From: Siphonodentalium dalli
Lineage: Eukaryota > Mollusca > Scaphopoda > Gadilida > Siphonodentaliidae
Direction of reading: 5' to 3'
Length of the DNA stretch: 64,000 nucleotides
Assembly (NCBI GenBank): GCA_032622095.1
Contig: CP136064.1
Span: 214,598,205-214,662,204, forward strand
The number at the start of each line of letters is the position of its first letter. The stretch's first letter is position 1. The notes under the pieces were generated by a model. That model did no database searches. It saw only the letters and a program-made list of their open reading frames with translations, and was not told the DNA's origin. The translations under genes and the position numbers were made by a program. Positions 36,994 to 48,168 of the stretch are shown here, piece by piece.

Positions 36994-39900
36994 AACTTGG
37001 GACTCTCAGAAACACCTGGTCAAACAGAAACACAGGGACATTTGAACTGGTAATCACGATAAACAATGAGATTGGGACAAGCCTATTAACTTTGAATCGA
37101 AGCCCAGTTATATTAACGAAAACGTGGTTCGAAATCGGCAACAGTATAATACTTCCTTTAACATTGGGCTCATAAAGGTGAACCGATGAGCTAATTTAAG
37201 TATGCCGAACTCGATAAAAACACTGGAAATAGATGACTGTAACAAATGCAATTATATATGCAATTGACAAAGCGAATTATATATGCAATTGACAAAGCGA
37301 ATTATGTTCTAGTACATCAAACTTAAAATCACAACAAAGATGTGAAAATTTAAATTAAAGACGACAGTCATTGTGCATATCATAATGCCTTCGTTTCATT
37401 TGTGACCAAAAATCATAGTGGAACAAAACTATTACCGCAAAACAAACATTATACCAAACACGAACAACTTCTTTCATAAAATTGTCTGTCCACCACTGGC
37501 ATCCAATATATCATGCTCCGTATGTCGACAATGTTCTCCTTGGATAGAATATAATGTTTTGTCCATCACTGGAGCTTCCGACAAACTGTTATCTGCTGTG
37601 TACGTAAACTTGTTCCGTTTGGTGTCGGGGATCAGATATGCAATCGAGAATGTAGCATCACTGAAAGGCAAGTGGAGCGAACACATAACTGGTTCGTTTC
37701 TTGAAATCAGTACATGTTTCACTTATGTGAAAAGAACTAAACAAAACTTAAATGAAACTGACGCCTTTTAATAAGTAAAGTAAAACTTCTTCACCTGCAA
37801 AACTGTGTAATCAACGGCCTGACAAAACTCAATGCGCAAACTAGGACAACTGGGCTGAAGTTTTTCGAGATATTGAATGTTTTCTGATTATGGACGAGTA
37901 TACATTGTCCACCACCTGGACGCACAGGTGACCTGGCTCTAGTTGTGTTTTGTGGGTGACTTTGCATGAACATATTTAATGCCATTGAATGTTTAACGTT
38001 AGTCCGTGAATATCGCGTCCAATGTCTTACACAGAGCACTGGATATCGCGTTGCCATCCCTACCAGCAATAGTTTGGTCCCACATATCATTATTCGCATT
38101 TGTATTGACAGAGCAATGCGCTGTCAGGTTAAATATTGTCAACTTCCTTTTGTTAAAAATAAAATAAATATGTTTGCTTTTGGTAGCGAAATCCCTGAAA
38201 GCGTGAGGTGCCAGTTAGAAAATTCAAACACAGTGGGGGGGGGAGTCAAATTTCCGAGTTAAGAAACTTTTTGTATGGACTGGATCAAGGGAGTGCAATT
38301 GGAAATTATTCTGTGGGGTATCATCCCCTCCCCGACAAAATCACCCACGTTCCATTATTTTTAAATATAGTTTCTTGATAACGGTTCTGCCGTGAATTTG
38401 ACAACAATCAATCACGTTAAAAGTAAAAATTGGCATGTGAATTTGGGTGATATCAAGGATGTGAAGATGGACGTTTGGATGACCCATCAGGCCATTATAA
38501 TACAGCTAAATATACGTAATTTATATATCAGAAAATCTTGGACAAAAACATACGTGCTTTAATGTCGCATCTCGATAACATCACACATATTAAGATACTT
38601 CATATCTCATAACATGCGTTTGAACAAGCATATTTAGTTGACTAAACATTTGCGAAGACAACATAGTGAGACTATAATGAAACAATGTTATTTTCTTGTG
38701 ATACCATCTCTTCCAAATTTCAGAATCCGTTTTTCCACGTGACGATTTTGGGTGATGCAATTGGTCAAGGAGATACGACATTACGGCACGGAGAAATTTT
38801 GCACATATCGACATACAACAAAATTGCACAGCATTTATCGTGGGGACTGTTGTGCGAATGCAAGGTTCATGGGCATCAAACGATAGAAAATTTCGCGGCA
38901 ATTCCAATATCTCATTTTTCCGCCAAAATGGACTTACGACATTCTCAGACAACAATATAATTGTAAGGGCAATCGAACTCTGATCGTGTCAACCGCGCCA
39001 ATTTTTCAGAAAAAAGCTTTACTGTGATACAATTGAAAGACATGGATCACTCCGCGTCCTTTAACCCACATACCCCGTTTTAAAATGAACCAAATTATTT
39101 TGGTAAGAGATAACACCGATAATCGCGTCCTGATAACTCTGGAAGAACAGTTTAACAGAAAAGATACCAATGTCTCGTGTCATGCATTTCATAAACATAT
39201 TTAATGCACCGTGTCGCATGTCGCATGTCCCATGTCCATCCATGCACTCACTAATGGGAATATTATGACCACAGATGTGACCACACCCAAAATTCACGGT
39301 TTTTCAATATCATTTAATATGTAAAATCCGACTCGCGTCCATACCGTACACGATAGAAAGGCGTGTATGTATGTTTTGAAAAATATTTACGTGTATTTAC
39401 CATACGCCTTAAGGAATTTATCTCATTTTGAACAATACAATATTTAATTAGATTTGAATTACACCCCCCCCCCCCCCCATTTCACCATGCGACGATGATT
39501 TGGTTCAATAATAGACGGATGTCTCTTGAAATTTCAGTATTTTTCAGGAGTTTGAGTCGAATTCCTATTAGAGAAACCTCTATCACTTCGATCGTGCTAT
39601 TTTAACATTAAAGGTCCACTCATACATGTATGTACAAAATTGATGATTATCAGAAAATTAATCTCCGGAAAAAGTTGAAATTCCCCGGCGAAAGAGGGTT
39701 AATAATTGTCTCGCATAATCTGAAAATTGGTCGGTAGAAGGTAAAAATACAATTCCTTAACAAAACACAAACTGTGTTTATCAGTGCTTTCAAATTCCAT
39801 GCCCTGAACGATATTTGAAGAATGTGAATTTTCGGCCTACAGGTTACAACTAATTATTTTCCATAGGCGACAGTATTAACTGTAAGTCCCGGCGGCCATG

Positions 39901-40578
39901 GGTTAAGCCTATATGAACTTATACACCAGTCTGTGACAACAAACGCGGCCTTTTTGGTATTTTTTCAAACAATAATCTTGCATTTCCACAACTACTCCAT
40001 TTACGCACAAAAATCAGCAGCATAAAAATTCCCAGATCACTTCCGTAACTTAGGAGCCCCACCAGACTCTTCATGGCCACCTAAACAAAAATGATCGCCA
40101 TATTTAAGTAGGCTATGATTTTCTGTTCCCGCTTAAGGAATCAACCAATCAGCAACCAGAATTTTGTTTTATGCTGACTCGACCCTACACAAATTCAAGA
40201 AGCGTAACTCTTTTTTATTAGTTGCTTGTAACCTGAAGTCAGGCGAACAGGTCAAATACTGCAACAGTTTCAAGTTTGTTTGGCAAGCTAGTGGATGGGC
40301 TGGTCCCAGGTATCGATACTCAAGAACTCTTGATATCAAAACATCAGTGGTAGTAAAATAAAGGCTAAACAATTCGACGGAGTCAGTGCCAATAATTTTG
40401 CAAAATATTGAGTGTATCAACTCTAAACCGTACGAATTGATCAAGACCGATCGCACAGAATACCGAAACTCATTCTTCCCTCTGGCAATTTTTGATTTGA
40501 ACACTAGAAGATGATTCTGCGGCACTCTATTTTTTACCAGAGGACGAAACAACACCAAACATCACGCCATATATAGCC
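36994..40578. other. Unit B backbone, no gene seen
   Basis: Matches 2,912-6,472. Empty sites: ACT 37,688-37,690 (transposon 3), GGATATC 38,041-38,047 (foldback), TATA 40,579-40,582 (transposon 1). It has a C run at 39,463-39,478 and a roughly 50-bp segment near 39,670-39,720 (GTTGAAATTCCCCGGCGAAAG) that is missing from A but present in C. Confidence 0.6.
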
Positions 40579-40582
40579 TATA

Positions 40583-40623
40583 CATTGCCCGCCCAGGCAG
40601 ACTAACGTTGTCATGCCTGGGCG
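40583..40623 (+). repeat. Minisatellite seed and hairpin, unit B
   Basis: ACATTGCC followed by GCCCAGGCA (40,591-40,599), CTAACGTTGTCA and TGCCTGGGC (40,614-40,622). It resembles one and a half minisatellite units and forms a 9-bp stem. Confidence 0.6.
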
Positions 40624-41637
40624 CGAAAAAAAAGTCACGCATATCGTAGCTACATTATCTTCTGATAATCTCTACCAGATCAGTTCTCGGCTCACCATAC
40701 GCATGAAAGGTAAATGACGCTGTGTGCAGGGCCGTAACCTATGGGTGAATGTAGTGTTGTGAAACCCCCCTAAATACTCTAGGTCGGGCAGTTATCCGGC
40801 AAATACAAACTTTGGTCTATGAAGATTTTGTTGAAAATATTGCCCTACTTAATTGTAAACTGTAAACCAAAGTGCCCAACAAAGACAAAAATAGTGTACA
40901 TAAAATTACAGCAGCCCATTTTTTGAATGCTGAAAATTTGCTCTCTATATCTGTGTTGTCCTCTGTTTCAATTTCTTTGCTGGTTTGTCAAATTGTTAAA
41001 TGAGATGCTGCTTACTGCCCTACAACACTGTACAATTTATTATCAGATACTTTAGATTTGGTGTAAATTCCAAGGATGCCAATTTTGAATTATTCTCTAT
41101 GGTGAGTACACTCCGGTCCTGGTGGTGGGGGTGACGAGAACTTCTCCCAGAATATCACCAGCTAAGGCATCCTATCCGGTCTTCGGTATTTGCCGCTATT
41201 TTATGTCCTGAATTATATCACGTCTGTCTATTTAGCGGAGACGTCCGGCAAGGATACATCACACCCCCTAATATTTTGAGGAAGTTAAGGGCCTGGCTGT
41301 GGGTGTTTGATCTTCAGCATCAATATCTCATCTATAATGTTAGCATCTGGAGTCCAAAATGTAAGTCTCATCTGACCCTTTCCGTGGTTTTTTAAACTAT
41401 TTTGGTCGAGAGCTAATTATACAGAATTATGTATAATTGGATGGCGGTAAACATACTCGAAAGTATCCATGCATTGCGATGCCGTATATCGATCATCTCT
41501 CATTTCACACCAAGTCCCTACATGGGACTTGATGTATCAAAGTTCGTAATTCTGTACGACTTTCATAATCGACTAAATGATAATACTGACATGACAGTCA
41601 ATCCCCGTTCTTATAAATACTTTGAGAATTGTTGATA
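40624..41637. other. Unit B backbone, no gene seen
   Basis: Matches 10,277-11,242 plus 16,467-16,530. It contains the AAA empty site of transposon 2 at 41,575-41,577. Confidence 0.55.
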
Positions 41638-41813
41638 TTACATTGTATACGTGCACATGTATAATCTATATGCTGATAAGTTTGGCATTAAAACATCGTG
41701 TATCAGCTCAATTTTTAATGAGATCAAAAAAGCGTGCTGGTGTTTTAGTTCCAACAAGAAATTAACTCTACTTTGCCGATATTTACGTGATAACGTTGTG
41801 AACAATTTAATTA
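41638..41813 (-). other. Candidate last exon of receptor copy 4 (helix 7)
   Basis: Minus frame reading IKLFTTLSRKYRQSRVNFLL, then ELKHQHAFLISLKIELIHDV and a tail ending CTYTM. It follows a possible acceptor AG at 41,814-41,815. The phase fits the GTATCT donor-like site at the end of the six-helix exon (codon split after its first base), giving an intron of about 170 bp. The polypyrimidine tract is weak and the hydrophobicity moderate. An opposite-strand frame of 77 codons overlaps, so this is only a hypothesis. Confidence 0.25.
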
Positions 41814-41975
41814 CTATCACCAATCTATCAGTTAGGTTTTATGATATGCCTGCTTTAGTTCCCGGCCAACTGCTCCATATTTAATATTTGTTCCGGAGAT
41901 TTGCATGGAAACACCCATTCAAAATGTGTCACTTGATCTCTTCTTAATCGCTAGTAATGTGTTTTACCTTATCGT

Positions 41976-43100
41976 TCATATATAGATACCGGCTACTGTC
42001 AAGAAAATGGACCACACAAGGATACTGAAAACACTCATCGCCGACATCACACCATCTACAGTCGTGATTGTTCCATGGATAAATCCGTAACTTGTGAAGC
42101 AGAAAACTGACAAAGCGATAAAGTAGGTTCCACCGGGAATCAGAACGACACATTGATCAAGTTTACGAACGAGAGAGAGAAGCCGTTCAAACCGATTCCT
42201 CAGTTCGGATATATCAAGACATATTTTCTCCTGAGACCCGTTTGTTAATTCTGCAACGCCAACGTTCACATCGGAATATGTTATATAGAAAAGAATCATA
42301 TTGAATGTGTAATACCCCGTGGCAATTTCGAAGAACGTCATAACATACAAACTGAAAAATATTGCGCCACCAAGGCCATTGTACTCCTCTATGCCGAATA
42401 ATTGCAGAGTGGTGACGCTGCGCACCATAGGCGTCTCACTTGGAAGCAGTGGTAGAATCACAGGGAATACCACAACGCAAGCCATATTCACGAAAGAGAC
42501 GCTGATGTGCATTAATCGTGATTGATTAATTAGCGCCTTGAAGTTTATTGACGTTTGGTACGCCAAACTATATCTTCGATATTCTTCAATGTACTCAGCG
42601 AAATCTGTTGCACTTTTCCATAGAAATCCTATGTTAATAAACGTCATGATACACATTGCGACGATATTAGAGAAGACAGCGAGAACACTATAGATGATAG
42701 CCCATCGTGCTTTAACGTCAGCTCATACACGACACGAGCTATATGCAGCACATTGAAGAATACTACGCACACGCAACGAACGAACTGCAAAACGTCCAAG
42801 ATTGTAATCGTTTTCATTTTTCCTTCTCTTAATTTTCGGACTAATTCAGAACATAGTCCCCGGAAAATCAGCCAGAATCGTATTTGTTCGAAACATAGAT
42901 TTGCTTCATCTTGATTGGTTCTATGATTTTTGTTTCGTCGTGTGTTCGTTTCTGCTTCTATTCTGAATAGCATAATGTGAGACCTCGAATTCCTGCTGAT
43001 GAATCGCATCGGAAACAGCGGATATAACGTAGTCCTCTCAAAGCGGAAACACAATAAAAGTGCCCCGGCACCGAATGCCCATACAGATACTATACGTGTG
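41976..43100 (-). pseudogene. Receptor copy 4, frameshifted
   Basis: Ortholog-like to copy 1 within unit B. The N-terminal half (42,644-43,054) and the C-terminal half (41,976-42,656) are each open. A 2-bp TA insertion near 42,690 in the codons after DGLSS breaks the frame. All six hydrophobic segments, the ELRNRFERLLSLVRKLD loop and the GIYI end are otherwise preserved. The frame continues upstream (LAWFTNLYTRIVSVWAFGAG) to a stop without an ATG, as in copy 1. With one lesion it is either a young pseudogene or a sequencing or assembly error. Confidence 0.7.
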
Positions 43101-43223
43101 TACAGATTGGTGAACCACGCAAGTTTGAGTGGTGTACGTTTGCGTCGTTTGCAGATCGATCAATGTTTATATCGGGAATATTGTGGACCATCACCGTGAA
43201 TGTGTCACTTACATCGCCATTAA

Positions 43224-43615
43224 CCCTTTACCCAACAAACCGGCCAAAACCGGCCAAATAAAGCTTCAACAGCCTAAAATATCTTCGGTCTGTCTCAATA
43301 GAACCATACACATATGGATATCATTGGAACCGGCTCCTTGACCACATTGTGATAGTTACAGTTATGCCCTGTGCCAATGCATTCTCTTATATATGCGAGT
43401 CGACCATAGGTCGCCTCGCATATATAAGAGAATGCATTGGCCTAAAAAAAATCTTTTTTTAACACTTTTTACCATTTTTTCTTACATTCTTTAACAATTT
43501 TATAATTTTTAATGTGTTAAGCCAATGCATTCTCTTATATATGCGAGGCGACCTATGGTCGACTCGCATATATAAGAGAATGCATTGGCACAGGGCCGTT
43601 ATGTTGGGTAAAGGG
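43224..43615. mobile_element. 392-bp MITE with two 69-bp palindromes, TTAA target
   Basis: Ends CCCTTTACCCAACA (43,224) and its exact complement (to 43,615), flanked by TTAA at 43,220-43,223 and 43,616-43,619. Inside are two near-perfect palindromes, 43,373-43,441 and 43,521-43,589, each able to fold with a stem of about 33 bp and a 3-nt loop. They are also inverted copies of each other. The CCC start and TTAA target fit a piggyBac-type mobiliser, as an inference. Confidence 0.85.
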
Positions 43616-43960
43616 TTAACATTGTGGACTTTTAAAGTGTACGTATAGCCAGGTGTATAATGGGTCTGGGATGCCAATTAAAACTGATTGTGAAACGGGC
43701 TGTTTTACCATCCGATAACGTAGATTAATTCAACAGGAATCGTAAAATTATTTTTCTCTAAGTGACTGGGAAAATCTGGTAATGAGACTTGGGCTCCCGA
43801 GGTTAGTCTTAAATTATTTTGCGCATACAACAGAACATTTGCTGGATTCTTGCAGACTTTCTTCATGCAATGACCCCGTGTTGGTCTAGATGTAGAATGT
43901 GTCCACAGCCCCACCGCGATGAGTAGACGTTTGGTGATGAAGTATGTCTCAGTTGGAATG
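43616..43960. other. Backbone between MITE and SINE
   Basis: 43,700-43,880 matches 22,700-22,890 and 18,110-18,230, the 5' flanks of receptor copies 3 and 1. No gene. Confidence 0.45.
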
Positions 43961-43962
43961 TG

Positions 43963-44240
43963 GAAGCGGTTGCCCAGTGGTCAGATTGTCGGTGTTAACG
44001 CACCGGCGCGAGTTCGCCCCCCCCCCCCCCGGTTGACTATCGTCTCCGCAACAGTTGTTTGGCCGGATTAAGCGCTGTGTGTGCTACAAAGAGCCACACG
44101 CTGTTTCAAATCTCGCGCCAGGTTGTGACCCTTGGGCAAGGTCTCGTGTATTGTACTCGCTTCGTCGTACCTAGACGAGAAATAGGGTCCTGGTTGTTGG
44201 GTAATATTATGTTAACGTTTTTGAAGCAGTGCTTAAATAG
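43963..44240 (+). mobile_element. tRNA-derived SINE
   Basis: Head with a box-A-like TTGCCCAGTGG near 43,970 and a box-B-like GCGAGTTCG near 44,010, followed by a C run. The body includes GACCCTTGGGCAAGG near 44,125, a block common in the conserved central part of several invertebrate SINEs. No second copy in the window. Confidence 0.55.
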
Positions 44241-44568
44241 TTATATATGTAGATCTTGACGTCCAGCCTGTTCTCGTACAAATAAGCACATATCGGGCTT
44301 ATTTTAGTGAGTGCAAAATGCTCATATCGGCATATCGGTTTTAAAGTCCAATATGGGACTATTTTTTTTACTAAATAAGCCTATATTTCCAATATTTAAA
44401 ATACTCAATCCTATAGTCGATGGTCTCTATATCATCAGATTCCAACAACAACATTTTTGAAGTGCCGCTTCGGTTATCAGAATCGATTAATTTCCCAAAG
44501 ATAATGCTAACCACAGTCAGCTATAGTATAAAATTGCCCAAAACGTGTTATTTATCAACATTTTGTTC
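44241..44568. mobile_element. Diverged left part of the AGGTACTCAATCC MITE, with flank
   Basis: 44,400-44,565 aligns with 31,480-31,650 (shared TACTCAATCC, CAACAACAACATTT, GATAATGCTAACCAC, TTATCAACATTTTGTTC). It is cut where a non-LTR leader begins. 44,241-44,399 shows nothing recognisable. Confidence 0.55.
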
Positions 44569-44800
44569 CCCCGTGTGGGCCCTGGGTAGAATAGGCCTAA
44601 CGCCCCACTGCAATTGATAAAAATCCCCTAATGTGTCACCCTGTTTGCCATGGGGTGCATCCCGTGAGGTGTGATGTAGGAGTCCTGGAGGTACTAGGGC
44701 AGTTGTATCATGTGAGGCATATCGACCTGCGGATGCGGCTTAGCTCATGATCCTCTTTGTTCCATCATCTCTTCAAGACGGGTGGTTGAGTTGACGGCAT
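44569..44800 (+). mobile_element. Non-LTR leader fragment, third copy
   Basis: GTGTGGGCCCTGGGTAGAAT onward matches 18,576-18,790 up to CAAGACGGGTGGTTGAGTTG, where the matches end. No ORF1 follows. Confidence 0.5.
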
Positions 44801-45615
44801 TTAATGTACAGCACTTGGTACGGTGCAGTACTGCATGCGCGAAACGAAATAACATATATTTAATAAGGAATTAATTGTTATCATAAGACTATATAGTACA
44901 TATACACGCATGTGATAATCCATAAATATACTATTTTCTGGAATCGAAAGGAAACACATAATTATGAACAAAGCAGAAGATACATAATTCGTGCAGGTTC
45001 ATGCGAACTCGGTCAATGGGGAAAGTTACACGATGACGTTGTTCGTCGATTTTCGTTGAAATCGACACGGTGACACCTTTGAATGAAATGAACAGCTATG
45101 AAATAGACACGCTTCTCGGTATAGTATCTCCGCCGCAGTGCTCACACAGCGTCAAGAAAAGAAATAAATTGGTTAAATTCATTAAAGATGTTCCCGTTCC
45201 CCTCTCGACAAGGTATAACTATTTTCGCTTTGATGTTGGTACTAGTAGTTTATAACCACGAATAGTCATTCGACGAACCCAGGAAATATAGCCTTATGTG
45301 AATCTTATTTGGAGGGAATACCAGGGAATCTATAAACTGATTTTGATCAAAAGAAAAAAAAAGCCACAGCTACCCTCGTGTGAGTGGTTTTGCTTTGGTT
45401 CGTTAATTACGCTAGCGTATGGTCATATTAGTGTTTTGAGTGGTTATAAAAAAAATCTTATTTGTCTCAGTTTCCACGCAAAAACATTAGATATCCTATA
45501 TATATGTAATTTGCTAAAAAAAAAAAAAAAGTTCTCAAAATTAAATTGATAATCGGTCACAGCGGGGGTACTGCAGTTGAGACGCGCGCATGTTTCGTCA
45601 CAAATGTTACTGGAA
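44801..45615. other. Unassigned DNA, then the conserved leader
   Basis: From about 45,430 it matches 25,330-25,518. Upstream there is no recognisable gene; the frame at 45,070-45,255 starts with GTG and has no known motif. Confidence 0.4.
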
Positions 45616-45624
45616 TATAAATAG
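45616..45624 (+). promoter_or_regulatory. Conserved TATA-box-like site (second locus)
   Basis: TATAAATAG in the same context as 25,519-25,527, followed by TTTAATTCGTCTTCTATTTAC. Here it precedes one or two minisatellite units and an ATG frame at 45,731. Confidence 0.35.
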
Positions 45625-45667
45625 AACTCGCACGGATGACGATCTTTAATTCGTCTTCTATTTACAT

Positions 45668-45713
45668 AATGTGGATATACATTGCCATGCCTGGTCAGAC
45701 TAACATTTCCATG
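45668..45713 (+). repeat. Unexpanded minisatellite, under two units
   Basis: ACATTGCCATGCCTGGTCAG then ACTAACATTTCCATGG. It lies at the position corresponding to the start of the 4.9-kb array in unit A, with homologous sequence on both sides. Confidence 0.75.
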
Positions 45714-45730
45714 GATTTATACGTCGGAAC

Positions 45731-46132
45731 ATGAAAAGATCACAGGAAAAGAGTAAACTAATCGGATTTGAGACATTAGTGCGCACCAAACTAGAGTATA
45801 TACATATATGCATATATGCAGCAGTCTTGTGGGACCCTCATCTACTGAGAGGTATTGATAATTTGGAGAGAATACAGAAGCAGTTTCATCATTGGAGTTT
45901 ACACATCCAGAGAAGGAGCTATAAAACACATGCGGAAACACCTCATGCTAGAGACGCTTATTACAAAAAAACTAATTCTTTTCCAGAGGCGAGAGTGTTA
46001 ACTATAAGTCCCGCCGGGCATGGGTTAAGCCTATTTGAACTTCAAATGATAAATTTTCCCTTAGAACGTCATCCGATGCACCAGTCTGTGACAACAAACG
46101 CGCCCTTTTCGGTATTTCTTTTCAAACAATAA
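45731..46132 (+). pseudogene. ATG frame containing an RT C-terminal fragment
   Basis: 133 codons. Residues 13-50 (FETLVRTKLEY...AAVLWDPHLLRGIDNLERIQKQF) match the segment after the polymerase core in CR1/Jockey-type RTs, usually of the form LVRP-LEY...VWDPH...LE-VQ. The rest (from TPHARDAYYKK) is the unit backbone also found after the big minisatellite. The frame is a fusion of a retrotransposon remnant and backbone; function is doubtful despite the upstream TATA-like site. Confidence 0.5.
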
Positions 46133-47276
46133 TCTTGCATTTCCACAAGTACCCCATTTACTGCACAAAAATCAGCAGCATAAAAATGCCCAGACCACTT
46201 CTGTAACTTATGAACCCCACAAGACTCACTCTTGGCCACCTAAACAAAAATGATCGCCAAAGTTACGTATAGGCTATGATTTTCTGTTCCAGCTTACGGA
46301 AATTTACCTCAGTGATAATCAACCAATTAGCCGCCAGATTTGTTATGCTGACTCGAGTTTCCCTACACAAATTCAAGAAGCGTAACTCTATATAATGTGT
46401 TGCTTGTAATATATCGTCGCCTGATAACTATAATGTTGTAGATCCATTTTTCCACTTTCCGAGAAAATTGAGTTTGAAATTTTGGTAGGTCAGTTTCCGT
46501 ATATGAACAGTTCGTACATATTGGAAAATGCGACAATATAATGGATCACATCGATATTCAGTCTAATGGGGAAGTTGTTCACGCGATTGCGAGTAAATGA
46601 CGAAAACATGTTTGGAGATACAACATTTTGCGTAAATAATCATCTTATGGCTTCTGGATCATAATGTCGAAGGAGATACGACACGTTTGCAAAGTACATC
46701 TCCTCTGTATGAAATAATGTCTAATGTTATAACACTGTTGGTCGTTAATGTTGCATTCAGGTTTCCAGACATGCAAGAATTAATTTATAATCGCTACTGG
46801 CTCTGTTCCGCCTAAAGAACACTAAATGTGAACTATTTTAACACTGGGCCGATGTATACAGATGCCATTTTGTTCGGAAACAATTCCATAATTAATGTTG
46901 CCAATGGGACTAAATCGTCGAAACATGAAATATACGTTTACGAAAACCTATATAGGCCTAAAAGATACCGTCTTTCGGGTCTTGGTTTCCTTGCTAACAT
47001 CAAAAACAGAATCATACCTGGTTTCGCAAAAAAATGCCTGAACCCTGACTATATTTATAAATAAAGAAAAACAGCGTTGGTGACAACACTTTGTTAAAGT
47101 ATATACATATAAGTAATACACAATGGATTCAATGTGGTTATGGGTTTTGACTGCCAACAAATTCAGAAGACTTTATATGAATGCCATAGGGGTTCATGCT
47201 GTTTGTTGATTTTGCTCGCTATCCAATTCCCGTGACCTCATTGAACATTCAATAATTTGTAGACCCGTTTTATGTA
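46133..47276. other. Backbone matching 30,600-33,298
   Basis: Same order as in unit A but lacking the 31,061-32,400 repeat block. No gene is supported. Confidence 0.5.
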
Positions 47277-47735
47277 ATACTAGCTGATGCATATATGCCC
47301 GACTTCGTCCGGGCTATTTAGCGATCGCCTCCATCTGGGCAGAATATACAGCCTCTGGACAAACTATTGTTCGATCGGTCCAGAAATATTGCCTATATGA
47401 GCGTATATGAGCGAGGTCAATGTCAAGGACACGGTCGCACATGAAATTAGACACGCCCATATTGTTCCCGGGATCAAAGTAGGCCTATATTCCAAATTTG
47501 AGTCGGATCGGTCGAGGTCCAGAAATGTGCCTATATGAGCGTATGTAAGCGATGTCAAAGTCAAGGTCAGTGACACCGTTGCATGTGAAATTGGACTCGC
47601 CCATATTGTTCCGGGGATCAAAGTAGACCTACATATACCAAATTTGAGTCGGATCGGTTGAGCTGTTTTCGAGTCTATAAGACACATACACACAGATAGA
47701 CAGACAGACAGAAGTTCCAAAATATATAATAGAAA
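47277..47735. repeat. Short interspersed repeat, second copy
   Basis: Counterpart of 33,299-33,742 with the same start (TACTAGCTGATGC), internal duplicated block, CAGACAGACAG tract and AAAATATATAATAG end. Confidence 0.6.
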
Positions 47736-48168
47736 ACGCCGCCCCCTGTGCTCCCCGAAGAACTTTGATGGACCAAACTCTTCTATCAGAATAGTATATG
47801 AATAAATAGCATTAAAGGACATCATAGTCCCCGCAAGCAAGGGCGTGCAAACACCGGAAATAAACTATATACATAATATATAATTGTGTAAAACTATAAT
47901 GTGTGATTGTTGTTTGATATGTAAACTAGATGTTTATAATTCCATCAATGATTGCACAGCTGGAAATGTTCCGAAGTTGGCTTCCACATATCGATCTGTG
48001 AGAATCAATCGTGAAATTATCAACCATGTCATTGTTGTGATCACACATGTAATATTTAGTGCACTTAAAGCGATTTGGTACCTTCGTGATGGTCTGATGG
48101 TTAAACATTTTACAGACTCAGACAATCCACAAACAGAGAGAACATGAAAACAACTACACATATTTTGT
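47736..48168. other. End of unit B
   Basis: Matches 33,743-34,068 with an extra segment of about 75 bp near 47,925-48,020. No gene. Confidence 0.45.

Larger units (their letters stand above)
34069..48168 (+). repeat. Segmental duplication unit B (14.1 kb, compact)
   Basis: The most complete and least interrupted unit: 270-bp tandem pair, non-LTR element, backbone with empty sites for transposons 1, 2 and 3 and the foldback element, minisatellite seed, receptor copy 4, MITE, SINE, TATA leader and single minisatellite unit. It is the reference for reading insertions in A and C. Confidence 0.85.
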
